Positions 22,701 to 33,410 of a stretch of DNA of 64,000 nucleotides are shown here, in pieces. The notes beneath the pieces were generated by a model. That model had not been told where the DNA came from. It searched no databases and worked only from the letters and a program-made list of their open reading frames with translations. The translations under genes and the position numbers were made by a program. The stretch spans positions 744,001-808,000 of the forward strand of contig SADC01001288.1 of the NCBI GenBank assembly GCA_004194705.1, given 5' to 3'. The stretch is from Ditylenchus dipsaci. Taxonomy: Eukaryota > Nematoda > Chromadorea > Rhabditida > Anguinidae. Numbering within the stretch: position 1 is the first letter of the stretch; every line of letters starts with the position of its first letter.

Positions 22701-25700
22701 AAAATGGGCTGATTTTTTGCCCCACCTTGTATATGGTAATATATTATTTTAAATATACTGGTAGAAGTTCGAACTCACATAAGCAAAACCAGCGCAGGAA
22801 GTGCTAGAATGACGGAAGCCCTGGTAAGCCACCTCCAATCCTCTGACAAATAAGCGATTAATGCATAAAGCACCATATTTGGTGACCATGTGATGATATT
22901 GCTAATCCAGAAGCGGTCTTTTTTCGGCAAGTTCTCTACGATGAACACCATCAAAATGCTAAATACAACAATTTTCCTAATTTTTTCGCACAACCAGCTC
23001 GAATCAAGACATACACCATGGTGCCTCCATTGAATACGTTGACAAGAAAACGCCAGAAGGTGAACCAAAAGAGACTGTTAGTGAAGGAAGTGATGAGCAT
23101 GCATATCAAGCACAGCGTCAATGCGATAGCCATGATCTAGAATTGTAAATAAGGTCAGTGTCAGTCGAATTCTAAGACGTTCTGGTTTTGTTCTACTAAT
23201 TTGTTAGCCAGCCTTTTCGGTTGCAGTGACGAATCAACCCTTTTTTCACAGAATTAAAAAAAAACGCGCGTCTTTCTCATAAAATCGGGGGTCGAGACAC
23301 ACGAATATGAGGTTATCACGTCCACGTGATCACTTCCCGTGGGGGATTCTGAACTCAAGCCGCCTTTTCTACTGAGGCTAATCGCTAATTTCGGCTTTAT
23401 TTGACTTGCCAAAAACAACTGCTCACAACAGAACTTATCTTTAAATTTTTTTTAACAGGCTTCCTTTCTACGGTTATGTAATCTACTTTTTATATTGGCT
23501 ATAAAACTGTTGAAGCGGTTAGTTGCGAACATGGATAAAAAGTTGCGCTTATTCTGGGATTATGAAAAAACAAAAAATTTGAATTTAAGTTGGGGTATTC
23601 GGAATCCGGCCAATCAACGATTAGAGGCTGTAGGTTTTTTAATACTTGATTTCAAATTATGGTTTTTACTAGGTTCAAAGTTTCATTAATTCTAGGGTTG
23701 CTGAAAAACATATATGTCCGGACATTTATGGACATATGTCCGGACATTTATGAATTTTGCAGGACATATATCCATAAATGTCCGGACATATGTCCATAAA
23801 TGTCCGGACATATATCTTTTTCAGCAACCCTAATTAATTCAGATTCAGATCAATTTCTAACATCTCAATATATATTTTGGTCCAAAATCCTGAATTTTTT
23901 AGACCGAAATCCTGCTTTCTAAGATTTTGCAACAGATCACCCTAGGCGAGTAATTGAGAGGCGGAGAAATACCATACCGGAAAATGTTGTATTCGTAAAA
24001 GGCTTTTTTATAAATATCTCTTTGACTAAATTTACCTCCATTAAACAAGCAAGTTCTTTCATTTTTCATTCTAATCCACTATTCTTACCTTTCTCCGCCC
24101 ATACCGATCACTCAAGTTGCCGAAAATGACTGAGCCGACCATCACTCCGATCATTTGGATGGAGATGCTTTGCTTGACCAGTTTAGTTTCTCCACAATAA
24201 TAGCCAAACTAAAATATTTCATAAGAATAACCTAATTTTTAACTTAAAAAAGCATTCAACCTCAGCATTGACGGAGTAGAACTGACTTTTGAGCACAGGT
24301 TCAGAACAAGTCCCATTCTTCGTGCCTCCAGCTGCGATCGCAGAATCCAGGTAAGCGCACCTCTGCTTGCCATTCTCTTCTGGACTAAACACTTTGGAGC
24401 CACACGACGCGAGAGATGGAGCAGCACCTGAAAATAAAAAGATTGGAGAAGAGAAATATTGTTATTTTTTGATAGTATAATATTTAAAATTGGCCATAGA
24501 ATACTGAAAATTGGCCATAGAATATTTAATTTTGACCATAGATTTGTGTTGGCCATAGAATGCTGAATTTTGTCCATAGAATACTGACTTTTGGCCACAG
24601 AATATTGAATTGTGGCCATAGATTTGTGTTGGCCATAGATTACTGAATTTAAATTGCTTGTTTGTGTCACGCTGTTTACGTTACTTAAATTTAGTATGTC
24701 TCTTCGTGAAGTCACCGGCAAAAGAAAAGACAAGCCAGCTCTCGTCTTCACCCAAGTGCTCAAATTTGACGGTGAAGAAACAGAAAGTGCTCTCCATCAA
24801 GGTAGTGTTTGGGGTACAAATAACTAGCACTTGTAAGATCTTTCATTTGAGACCTCCATCGTGTTTTTGATTTTTTAACGTGAGTGTTCCGGAAGTTGAA
24901 GTCGCTCTTCTACATTATTAGTCCTTCTCCTAACTGGCCGCGCTAATTCTCGTGCACTTGCTTTGTTGTTGTGAAGTAGGGTCCTTGCAAGCACGCGCTC
25001 CTGATCATGAGCAAAGAAGGAAGAATCGAGTTTCCGAGGCATGCCACAGCTGATCCATTGGTCAGAAAAAAAAAGAGAGGAAGGCCGAGGCAAGGATAAA
25101 TTGTCCAATCGTTGGTGATGTTATTGTTTTTAGATGTTTATTGCTGTCAGTTCGGAACGAATATAGTTACGTGAAAAATAGTATGTTTGCTTAGCTTCAT
25201 TAGCTGATGTTGTCATCAAAAATCTATGGCCAACACAAATCTATGGCCAAAATTCAGTAATCTATGGCCAAAATTCAGTAATCTATGGCCAATACAAATC
25301 TACGGCCAAAATTAAATATTCTATGGCCAAAATTAAATATTCTATGGCTAAAATTCAGTATTCTATGGCCAAAATTAAATGCCACCCTTTTTGATAAACT
25401 TTGCCACAGTTGATATTCTAATTTTCTCGCTGAATAATAAGTACATGAGCGTGGCTAATTGGCTTCATGGTTTATGGGTCTGGATGTGTATGTCTGCTTG
25501 TTAAAAGTTAGACAAATATAGACGTGTCAAAGGAGATAACACCATTGGCAACATCACTTACTATTTTCGTATAAAAATTCATGTTTAATTTAGACAGAAA
25601 TTACAAAAATTACTTTTTAATTTTTTCAACCCATAAGGCTCTCTGCAGAATGAGCTAAAAATAGAAAAGCTATTCAGGTTTGAAAATTCGGCCTCTGGGG

Positions 25701-26393
25701 CACAGTGGGTAGAGTCTTTGGCCCAGAATCGTGCGCAGTTTCGATCTGACGTGGTTTTTTTTTACTTGGTCAACCAATGTATAGGGGTAATTGGAGTCGC
25801 TTTTTTCGAATCTGACGCTAAAATAGTCGAATCACCCCTAGACATTGGTCAAAAAGCCAAAAAAAAGCATACTACCAGGTGGGCCGAGTCTACGGCACTG
25901 TTTGGGCCAAAAAAGAAATGCTTACCAACTGCGTCGTTAGGGCCGAATTTTTGAACAAACTTTAACCTTTGCTTCTACTTTTAGTTATGGCAGTGTGGTT
26001 AGCTTACGAACTTTATGTTTTTTCGGTGCTCGCGTGTCTTCTAATCTGCATTTTTAAAAGATATTCGCGGTAAATTATTATTATTGAGTCGTGAAAAAGT
26101 GGTCATAACTACTTACCAGCATAGACCATGTAGAGCATATTGCCCAATTGGCAGAGGATCATCAGCTCACTCAATAGGCACACCAACAGGGCGTATCTGC
26201 CTAGATAAACAAAATCATCCAGCTTAGCATTGTGCATCCTCAGCCTTTCAGATTCTGACTCGGGCTTGTGCTTGTGATCAATTTCTGCTTCCAAGGCTTC
26301 TAGTTGTTGAGCTGCAGCTGAGGCGGGTTGGTCAATTGGACCTTCGCCTATGCTCATTCGTCTGGTGGGGGAATGCCCCTGAGTGGCTGACAT
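19771..26393 (-). CDS. SLC22/organic cation-type MFS transporter, 9 exons
   Basis: A plasma-membrane major facilitator transporter of about 575 residues. Exons (high to low): 26393-26117, 24427-24261, 24208-24089, 23136-23015, 22958-22779, 21974-21735, 21400-21119, 21068-20928, 19965-19771. A cytosolic N-terminus of about 70 residues precedes TM1 (GRYALLVCLLSELMILCQLG). A Cys-containing extracellular loop follows, then GNLSDRYGRRK after TM2 (the MFS loop 2-3 signature). Later landmarks are ENLPKKDRFW, ESPRFLVQ, NELFPTCIRN and, after TM12, ETKGKPL. Splice phases agree throughout. One missing base is needed in exon 8 near 20994, between CIRNT and SYSFGQVFSRLG. The substrate cannot be deduced; organic cations or related metabolites are an inference from the family. 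The introns hold at least seven foldback elements. Confidence 0.9.
20286..20540. repeat. Foldback with ACCTTGACCCCCACCAG arms
   Basis: The left arm includes CTTGGGGGACCAAGGC and the right arm its mirror, with a tract of ATATATTC units in the middle. It lies in the last intron of the transporter. The GGACCAAGGC core links it to the Merlin-type family. Confidence 0.55.
20645..20800. repeat. Foldback with CTCTCCAAAGAGTATGAG arms
   Basis: A short palindrome sharing CCTCTCCAAAGAGTAT and TTCTCTAAGCC with the foldback at 18640-18905. Last intron of the transporter. Confidence 0.55.
22138..22290. mobile_element. pogo-like MITE, TA target site
   Basis: The ends are CAGTCGACTCTCGATATAAT and the mirror of CATTCAACTCTCGATATACC, flanked by TA. 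Inner copies of CTCGATATAATGCCACTT repeat the terminus. Intron of the transporter. Confidence 0.7.
22512..22729. mobile_element. Tc1-like MITE with CAGGGTGGGGC ends
   Basis: The left end is CAGGGTGGGGCGAAAAAAT. The right end mirrors CAAGGTGGGGCAAAAAATC. TA lies at both borders. The terminus resembles the CAGGGTTATTC element at 7219. Same transporter intron as the previous element. Confidence 0.65.
23693..23832. mobile_element. 140-bp hAT-like MITE with 8-bp duplication
   Basis: The ends are TAGGGTTGCTGAAAAA and its mirror. The flanks are an exact ATTAATTC duplication (23685-23692 and 23833-23840). The interior is tandem GGACATATGTCC units. It lies in the transporter intron between exons 3 and 4. 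Confidence 0.8.
24475..25387. mobile_element. Mutator-like element with GGCCATAGA tandem-unit arms
   Basis: The arms are tandem GGCCATAGAATACTGAATT units (about eight on the left, nine on the right, inverted). The borders are an exact 9-base duplication, TTTTTGATA (24466-24474 and 25388-25396), as in mutator-like elements. The interior holds a plus-strand frame MSLREVTGKRKDKPALVFTQ that ends at a possible donor (CATCAAG/GTAGTG), and a minus-strand ORF at 24875-25108. Neither was recognised. It lies in intron 1 of the transporter. Confidence 0.75.
25664..25960. repeat. Foldback with two convergent tRNA-like arms (copy 3)
   Basis: The left arm has CTGGGGCACAGTGGGTAGAG and a decayed box B (GCAGTTTCGATCTGA). 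The right arm has CCAACTGCGTCGTTAGGGCC in reverse. It is the most decayed of the five copies. Intron 1 of the transporter. Confidence 0.6.
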
Positions 26394-27740
26394 TGACTGC
26401 TAGCTGTATTCAATGGATCCAAGGCAATATTGCTGCTGAAACATGAATGATTATTTGAAACCCCTTTGCAATGTTTTGACTGCTTCAAAAGCTGAGCAAC
26501 GTTTAGCTTAATAGTGTAAACTATCAGAGAATTTACATTATTATCATAAATAAGTTGAGGAGTGCGAAAGTGATGTAGCTTAAGAAGGTTCAATTTTGAG
26601 AGTCCAAAAAGCGAACTCCGACCCTAGTAGTGAATAAAAACTGAATTAACCCAACTCAAGAAATGATAAGATTATAGGTGTTTCAGCGTTTCTAGGCTGA
26701 CCGGTATTATGCCAAAATCGGGCCCACAGAGGGCTCAGGTCCCATTTCGTAAAGCATAGGAGCGTTTGGCTATTTTAGTTGCATTTTATTCAAATTGGCG
26801 TCTTGTGAATTTTATCTATTTTTGCTGATCAATGCATGTTTTACAAATTTTTTGAAACTTAAGCTTAGGCCTTTAGCTCAGGTTAGCCTAGTGTATGTTA
26901 GACGGGACTGAAAAATGTCTTACGAACTTCAAAATAAAGAAAAACTCGAAAAGGCTCAAACTCAAAAAGTCGAAAATTAGAAAGGTGAGCAAAATATGCG
27001 TACGCTTATTGATACACGTTCATGGCTCGACAAGCTAGAACAGTCCAAAATAGTCGAAAACAGGGAATATAAACTGACCAAAAATGCGGAAACACAAAAA
27101 ATAGTAGGGTGGGTCACCCTAAACAGCACAAGAGCGAAAAATATTATTTACTCTGAGGGTTAGCAGTGGCCAAAATATCATCAGAACCCGAATTTCGCAA
27201 CAAATTTTTGAATTGCTGATATGTGACCAAAAAGGACGGTCATTATTCAAAATTAAAATACTACTTCAAAAAAGTCTGTTGCGTAATTTGGTTCTTGAGG
27301 AGAGTTGGAGGGCTTGAAAATAACAAAAAGCTCTCAAAATTTGCCCAGTCTTTATCAAACCACAAAATTTTTCGAAACAAATTGACATAAAGTGTCTGAA
27401 ACTAGGCGTCTTTTTATCATTTTGTCCAAATGTTCGAAAACAACAACAACAAATTTAAAGGGTGCAAAGACAATTTATAGAAAGGCAATGAGAAGGGCAG
27501 CAGCAGACTAGCTATCGATTGGTTTAGCTTCTTTTCTGCCTTCTCTTTGTTTAGCTCTTTGCTGCACAACACATTTTAACATAGCAGGATTACTCAAGTA
27601 AAAACTTTGTTTCGAAAATATTCAACTTGAAAAACTGAAATAGGGAAGGTCGGTTCTTTTTGTGTCATTTTGTTTGAATTCGCGTTTTTTTATTTATTGG
27701 CTGTTGGGATTCTTTCCATTTAGGCGAAGCCTTAAGATCA
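26394..27740. other. Presumed 5' flank of the transporter, no gene seen
   Basis: No coding region or paired repeat was recognised. A CTAGTGTATGTTAG copy of the dispersed motif lies near 26892. Promoter elements could not be assigned. Confidence 0.4.
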
Positions 27741-27744
27741 CGGA

Positions 27745-28502
27745 CACGCCCATTTCGATGCCGCGCCGTTTCGATGCCGCGCCCATTTCAATGCCGGGCC
27801 ATTTCGATGCCGGCCGTTTCGATGCCGGGACATTTTGATGCCGCACTAAATAATCCTGCCTCAAGAAAGTAATAGGGCGGCCGGCCACCCTATCAATGGA
27901 ACTACTGAACCTCACCTAATAGAACGCTGAAAGCTAGTGTGGGTACTTCTCGCGACAGGTGGAACCGCATAAATCGCCTGAAAAATGAAGTGTGGTTAAA
28001 TTTAAAAACAAACCATAATATCATACGCGGAACTGTGCGAGGAACTTGGTTTGATAAGACCAAATTTGAGGTTTTTTCCATTCTACAGGCCGGTACTTAA
28101 GTGGGTACCACCTGGTCAGGTGGATATCACCTAGATAGCCTCAGAAAAAAATTGGTTCAATAAGACCAAAATCCCGATTTTAATCTTACTTTTGATTTTT
28201 TAAGCCATCCAGGTGGATATCCACCTGGTCAGGTAATGGTACTCGATATATATCCCCTCGACATATAGCCCTGTGTTCGTACGCAGGATTGCAAAATTTT
28301 TCCTTACGGATGGAAGGAGGGCTAATTCTTATTGAAAAATCCAACCATTGGCCGTTTAGCGCATAGTATCGCTTATTCCATTTTTCGCTGAATATATACA
28401 ATAAATTCATATGGCAGGAAGAATTTGGTGCGGCATCGAAATGTCCCGCATCGAAATGGGCGCGGTATCGAAACAGCGCGGCATCAAAAATGTCACGTAC
28501 CG
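27745..28502. mobile_element. Mutator-like element with TTTCGATGCCG tandem-unit arms
   Basis: The arms are tandem CATTTCGATGCCGCGCC units, inverted at 28425-28495. The right end GTCACGTACC is identical to the right end of the FLYWCH-bearing element at 37630. The left end TCACGGAC also matches it. The flanking bases share TTAAG but no exact 9-base duplication remains. An inner palindrome has GGTGGATATCCACCTGG. Confidence 0.6.
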
Positions 28503-29940
28503 TTAAGCACACGGTGAACCTCAGCCCGCAAGGATGAGCTCAAATGTTTGTCCTTACGAAAAATTAAAATAAAGAGCGAATTCAAAAATGGTACAAAAAG
28601 ACCAAATGAAAGTTATTGCGGTCTTTTACCCACCCAAATTTTCGATTCTTTCTAAAATTCGCATTAATCAAATTTAGGAGAAGTATTGCGGGCATAGTTT
28701 TTTTTTTTATAAGAAATGGCTTAGAATGTTTTTTTCCAAAAGTCGGAATATTTACATCCTTAGTATAATGTTTATATTATGACCCATAAGTAATTAAATT
28801 TCGAGAGGCCGCTAAATGGAATAAAACCTGAGAACTACAAAACAGATATGTTTAATCGTATTTATAGAACATGGGAACAACAATATTTGCACAACTAAAT
28901 AAAGAAAGTGGAAGAAAAATGTGCACTCTTCTTATACAAGTATTAGTAGACTCCATCTTTAATAATGAGCATCAAATTATTGATTGCCTTTCCACAGTCC
29001 TATATTAGTTTAATATCTCCTGTTTTTCGAATTGCTCCTGTGGCGAGTGGAAATGTTCTGTCACTGCAATAGCATGTCTCAAGTTCGAGTCCTGCAGCCG
29101 CGCTGTCAAATTCGATGAAATACATTTTCAGTGATTCATTGGGCCTAAAGCTCGGAAAATTGATAGGATATTGTTGGAATATGGATGGGTTTTTATATGG
29201 GTCTATCCACTAGAGCAGTATCCACATTTTAGTTTTTATAGTATAATTCAGATGTTCAGACTGCTTGCAATAGTTTTTTTACTTTTGTCCTTTTTTTAGC
29301 AAATGAGTAAAGTTTGCGAAAAAAAACCTTTGAGACACTCTGGTAGGCGAAATTTCTTTTGGAATCTGAATCACAAAACAGATATTTTTGCAATTATTGA
29401 TATTCCTGGCTTCTAGCTATGAATTGGCCCCCGTTTTTTTAATGACTGTCTAACTTAACGTCATGTCTATGACACATAAGAAAAAAATGCGTTTTGTGAA
29501 AAATTCATTGAGAAAGTTTGCCTACTTTGATGTCTCAGAATAAAAAAAAAATTTGGTTAAAAATGACTAATTTTCTCGGCTAAATTTAATTTTCGCCAGC
29601 AATATTTGAAACAGAAGTTTTGCTGCTTTTCTGATCATCGTTTTAATTTTTGAAAGCATTATATAGCCATGCGATTCTAATTTCTTGTGGGAAATACTTT
29701 TTATTGTCCGAAAAATACTGTTTTCTGTCCCACCTTTATTTGGGAGAGTAATTAATTTGGGATAGAAAAAAGTGTTTTTGAGACAAAAGAGAGAATTTTT
29801 AGGAAAAAAGCAAATTTTGGACAAAAAATGTATATTTCGGGCAGAAAAAATATTGCCCGTTTCCAGCAAGCTGTTGTGATCGAGAAAGACTTGGAAACTT
29901 GTTTGAAAAATTTCAAAAATTATAGTTTTCCAACTTTGTT
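28503..29940. other. No gene or clear repeat seen
   Basis: AT-rich. A weak tRNA-like stretch near 29040-29105 was rejected as a gene. Confidence 0.4.
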
Positions 29941-29944
29941 ACAA

Positions 29945-30145
29945 CGGGGAGGAGAAGAATGGGCCATTTCAAATTGGGCCAATTTCAAATTGGGTCAATT
30001 CAAATTGCGCCAACTTATTGGCAATTTTTAACTGTTGTTTGATTCAAAATCATGCCCATTTTTAAATTGGCCAATTTGCAATGGACCAATTTGAAATGGC
30101 CCAAATTAAATCGGCCCAATTTGAAATGCCCATTTTCTCCTCCCC
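29945..30145. repeat. Foldback with CAAATTGGGCCAATTT tandem arms
   Basis: The outer ends AACGGGGAGGAGAA are mirrored by CTCCTCCCCGTT. The arms are repeated TTTCAAATTGGGCC-like units. No clear target duplication. Confidence 0.6.
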
Positions 30146-30385
30146 GTTATAACTACAATTGGTTAGCAATTTCACAAAAAATCTATATTTGTTTTTTTAA
30201 CTTATTCTCTGCTGTAGAAACTGTAAGCTTCTTTGGACTTTAGTCAAACTATTATTCCTTATCAGGTCTTAGTCTTCGATTCGCCCTCTACCAGTGTTTT
30301 CAAAAGTCAAGGTCAAGTTCAAGGTCAAGGTCAAGGTAAAACTTGACTTTAAAACTTCAAGGTCGTTTTTCTCGATTTTTAGTAA

Positions 30386-31890
30386 AGCTGCATTCATACT
30401 CCCGCGGGTCACGGGTCACGGGTCAAAATTTACTTATAAATTTGAAATGACCCGCGGGTCACATTTTTGGAGTCGCGGGTCACAGGTCACGGTGCAAAAG
30501 TGGCGGGTCAATTTTATCAAGCCAGATTTTTGACCTGAGGGTCAAACTTTTTTAGTTGCGGGTCAAAGTCGCGGTGCACCCGTTTTTGACCCGCGGGTCA
30601 CTAGGTCGCGGGGCAATGTTTTTTGCATCATTTTGATTCTCGTGTTATTCGTGTTCATTTTTTGTGAAAATAAAACAAATTATTTGTAGGCCCCATTAAT
30701 GTGTATGTGTGTTTGGATTGATGAAAAACTTATATTATTTTGGTTATTAAGATAGAAGATGGTCAAACAGAAAATTACGCAAAACCACGAGGTCATGGAC
30801 GACCACAAAGAATTTCTGATCGAGCTGGTGGAGCAGAAGCCTGTTCTGTGGGATCCGACTAACGCTGACTACCCTAGCCTGAGCAAGAACAACCGAGTGG
30901 CTGGGAATCAATAAATCTTTCCAGGATACCTATGCAAGCATGCAATTCGGAGGTATGAAACAAAATTATTGTAGACATATTCTGATGTTGTTTCAAATTG
31001 AGTTCCTCTTCTAAAGAAAACGTGGGAGAATATTTTATCAACGCACAGATCGACGCGTCGCCGAATAGAAGGAAAATCTGGAGATGGAGCTGAAGATGTG
31101 GAGCCGGATTGGAAATTTTGGGAAGCCACTGCCTTTCTCCGTTCTATCAATACATTCTCAGACCACCAGTAAAGCTAGTAATTTAATACAATTTTATTGA
31201 CTACTTAAAGTTTAGGATTCGGGCGACAAATGTTACGTCACTGCCACCAAACAAGCAAACGATTTCGAGGTCTCCTGCCAATAAGAAGTCTAAGTTAGAT
31301 CCGGAATTTGAACGCCTTATGCAAGCTCTCGAAAACAAAAAAAAGATGCCTCCTTTATCTGTTGAAGTAGCTGAACTGTTGAATCAAGTGGAAGATGGCG
31401 GTGACAAGAAAACGCTTCTAAAGTGCAAAAGTTGTCCTCCTCTTCAAAAATAAAAATTCACCATATTAATTCAGAAGAGCTTCGTGAGTTCATCAGCAAG
31501 TGGGAGGAGCAAATGTTGGATATGACACCAGATCGATCTCGAGAGTCCTTCAGCACTAAGCAAAAGAAGTCTGTCACTGAAATGAGCTTTGATGAGTTTC
31601 AATCTAGCTTGCATGATTAGTCTTTGAAGTGTGTTAATGTTTATGGTTATTTGTTCGATAAAGTTTTTTCATCCTTTTTATTGACGGTTGCTGTATATTT
31701 CCTTTGACCCGCGTGTCTATGACCCGCGGGTCAAGCTCATGAAAAGATCCCCAGTTATGACCCGCAACTTTTGACCGCAAGTTTGCACCGTGACTCTGAA
31801 AAAGTGACCCGCGGGTCAGGCTAACGGTGCAAAAGTGGCGGGTCAAATGATGACCCGTGACCCGTGACCCGCGGGAGTATGAATGGTGCT
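30386..31890. mobile_element. PIF/Harbinger-like element carrying a MADF gene
   Basis: The ends start AGC and converge on ATTCATACTCCCGCGGG, followed by tandem GGGTCACGGGTCA units in both arms. The flanking TAA (30383-30385 and 31891-31893) is a 3-base duplication, proved by the uninterrupted opposite arm of the host hAT-like element. A 3-base TWA-type duplication plus a MADF-family protein fit PIF/Harbinger, whose second ORF is Myb/SANT/MADF-like. No DDE transposase is present. Confidence 0.8.
30759..31620 (+). CDS. MADF-domain DNA-binding protein of the element
   Basis: Three exons: 30759-30952, 31017 to about 31152, and about 31215-31620. Exon 1 reads FLIELVEQKPVLWDPTNADY, the start of a MADF (Myb/SANT-like) domain. 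After a frame slip near 30902 it continues with INKSFQDTYASMQFG. Exon 2 ends the domain with EPDWKFWEATAFLRSI. Exon 3 holds a basic patch and an acidic, coiled-looking C-terminus ending EFQSSLHD, after a second slip near 31425. MADF proteins bind DNA, and in Harbinger elements the companion protein helps the transposase reach nucleus and ends. It lies wholly between the element's inverted repeats, so it is element-borne rather than a host gene. Confidence 0.75.
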
Positions 31891-32353
31891 TAAGGAAAAT
31901 GGGTCTGAATTTTTTTTCCTATCCCCTAAAGTCAAGATTTTGCGCTGAACAAAACGTACTCTTCAGAATAACGATATAATTTTTGCACGATGAGATATAG
32001 CCTAAAGTCAAGGTAAAATCACCTTGATTTTACCTTGACCTTGACTTTCGCTAAAATCAAGGTGATTTTACCTTGACTTTAGGCTATATCTCATCGTGCA
32101 AAAATTATATCGTTATTCTGAAAAGTACGTTTTGTTCAGCGCAAAATCTTGACTTTAGGGATAGGAAAAAAAATTCAGACCCATTTTCCTTACTAAAAAT
32201 CGAGAAAAACGACCTTGAAGTTTAAAGTCAAGTTTACCTTGACCTTGACCTTGAACTTGACCTTGACTTTTGAAAACACTGCCCTCTACTGATAACAACA
32301 TTTGTCAGCAACAATAATGTTTTTCATTTGTTTTTATTGACCTCTTTTTGCAG

Positions 32354-32604
32354 TACAATCAAGTTTTTACAAAAATTAACGTAAAATTTGTGAAAAAAAC
32401 TTTTCACAAATCAGTAAATTTGTTATTATGGTATGGGATGGTTTGCACCCAGATACAGTGGGTTTCAAGTATGCAGGATGAATTTGTAGGTTTCGGAAAG
32501 ACTTTGGAAACGATTATGGACAAAGAACTCCTCAAATTATTGAAAATTTCTGCAAATTTTCTTTTTGATCTGTCTCACAAGAAGAAACCTATTTACAACT
32601 GCTA
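32354..32604 (+). CDS. Unrecognised coding-like last exon
   Basis: After a TTTTTGCAG acceptor at 32344-32352 an open frame reads QYNQVFTKINVKFVKK... and ends ...KKKPIYNC with TAA at 32602. An AATAAA signal follows at 32627-32632. The stretch DEFVGFGKTLETIMDKELLK looks like helical protein. No family was recognised and no upstream exon was found. It could be the end of an unknown gene interrupted by the elements at 30292-32281, or chance. Confidence 0.3.
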
Positions 32605-32891
32605 AACATATATATAAATACAAAAAAATAAATGCATAGAAAAACTAGGCAAAATAATTGCACATGCATACTTTTTTCTGCTTCAATCACCTGTCAAATC
32701 AATATGAAATAAAGTTGCATTTTCGCCTGATCATCAAGCTGGCATGTTTCCCTGCTTTCAGCCTATTTTTGGTTGAATTAGACTGAAGAATTGGATCTTT
32801 AGTCCTTATATCAGCTTAGTGATTAATTTTTTTGGTTGGTCAAATATAACCTGACATGTCGCCTATTAGAGCATTTACGGTATACAGTATA

Positions 32892-33410
32892 CAGCAACGA
32901 CCCCTATCTCAAGTTCAGTCCCACCTAGGGTCCGACCTTAACCCATTTTCGAAAATTTTTATCGATTCTGTTTTGACAGTCTAGTCGCAAATATCATAAA
33001 GATTGTGATTTCGCCAATCTTTTTAAAAAATTCTAAAGCAAAAACTTTGAAAGCAAAAAACTCAGGTTTTTGAAAAATGATCGGCAAAATCGGAATGCTT
33101 ACTATATTTGCGACTAGACTGTCAAAACAGATTTGATAAAATGTTTCGAGAATAGGGTTAAAACAGGGCTTCTAAACATCCTTTATTCAAGATTTGCTCT
33201 TTATTTAGGATCTCAAATCTTTAGAAATTTTGAGATCTCACGTCAGAATCTTTATTTTGGGCATTAAAAGCCCAATGAGCAATGTATAAAATGGCAGTTT
33301 TTGACCAAATGTCCTTTATTTTGAAATTTGGAGGCCGTGGGTAAAAAGCAAGTGTCGGACTCCAGGTGGGAACGAACTTGAGGTGGGGGTCGTTAAATCG
33401 AGGTTGACTG
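32892..33410. mobile_element. pogo-like MITE with CAGCAACGACCCC end
   Basis: The right end is GGGGTCGTTAAATCGAGG...GACTG with TA outside; the left end is CAGCAACGACCCC. The arms share CCACCTAGGGTCCGAC and GACAGTCTAGTCGC with the other pogo-like elements. An extra stretch near 33165-33340 interrupts the right arm. Confidence 0.65.

Larger units (their letters stand above)
30292..32281. mobile_element. hAT-like foldback with CAAGGT arms, interrupted
   Basis: The ends are CAGTGTTTTCAAAAGTCAAG and its mirror. An exact 8-base duplication, CCCTCTAC, lies at 30284-30291 and 32282-32289. The arms contain tandem CAAGGT units. The left arm is interrupted at 30386 by the Harbinger-like element. The intact right arm shows the pre-insertion sequence. 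Without the insert and its duplicated TAA it would be about 480 bases long. Confidence 0.85.

Noticed and set aside
29030..29110. tRNA-like stretch with AAGTTCGAGTCCTGC
   Set aside because: The T stem does not pair well, no acceptor stem could be drawn and no partner arm was found.
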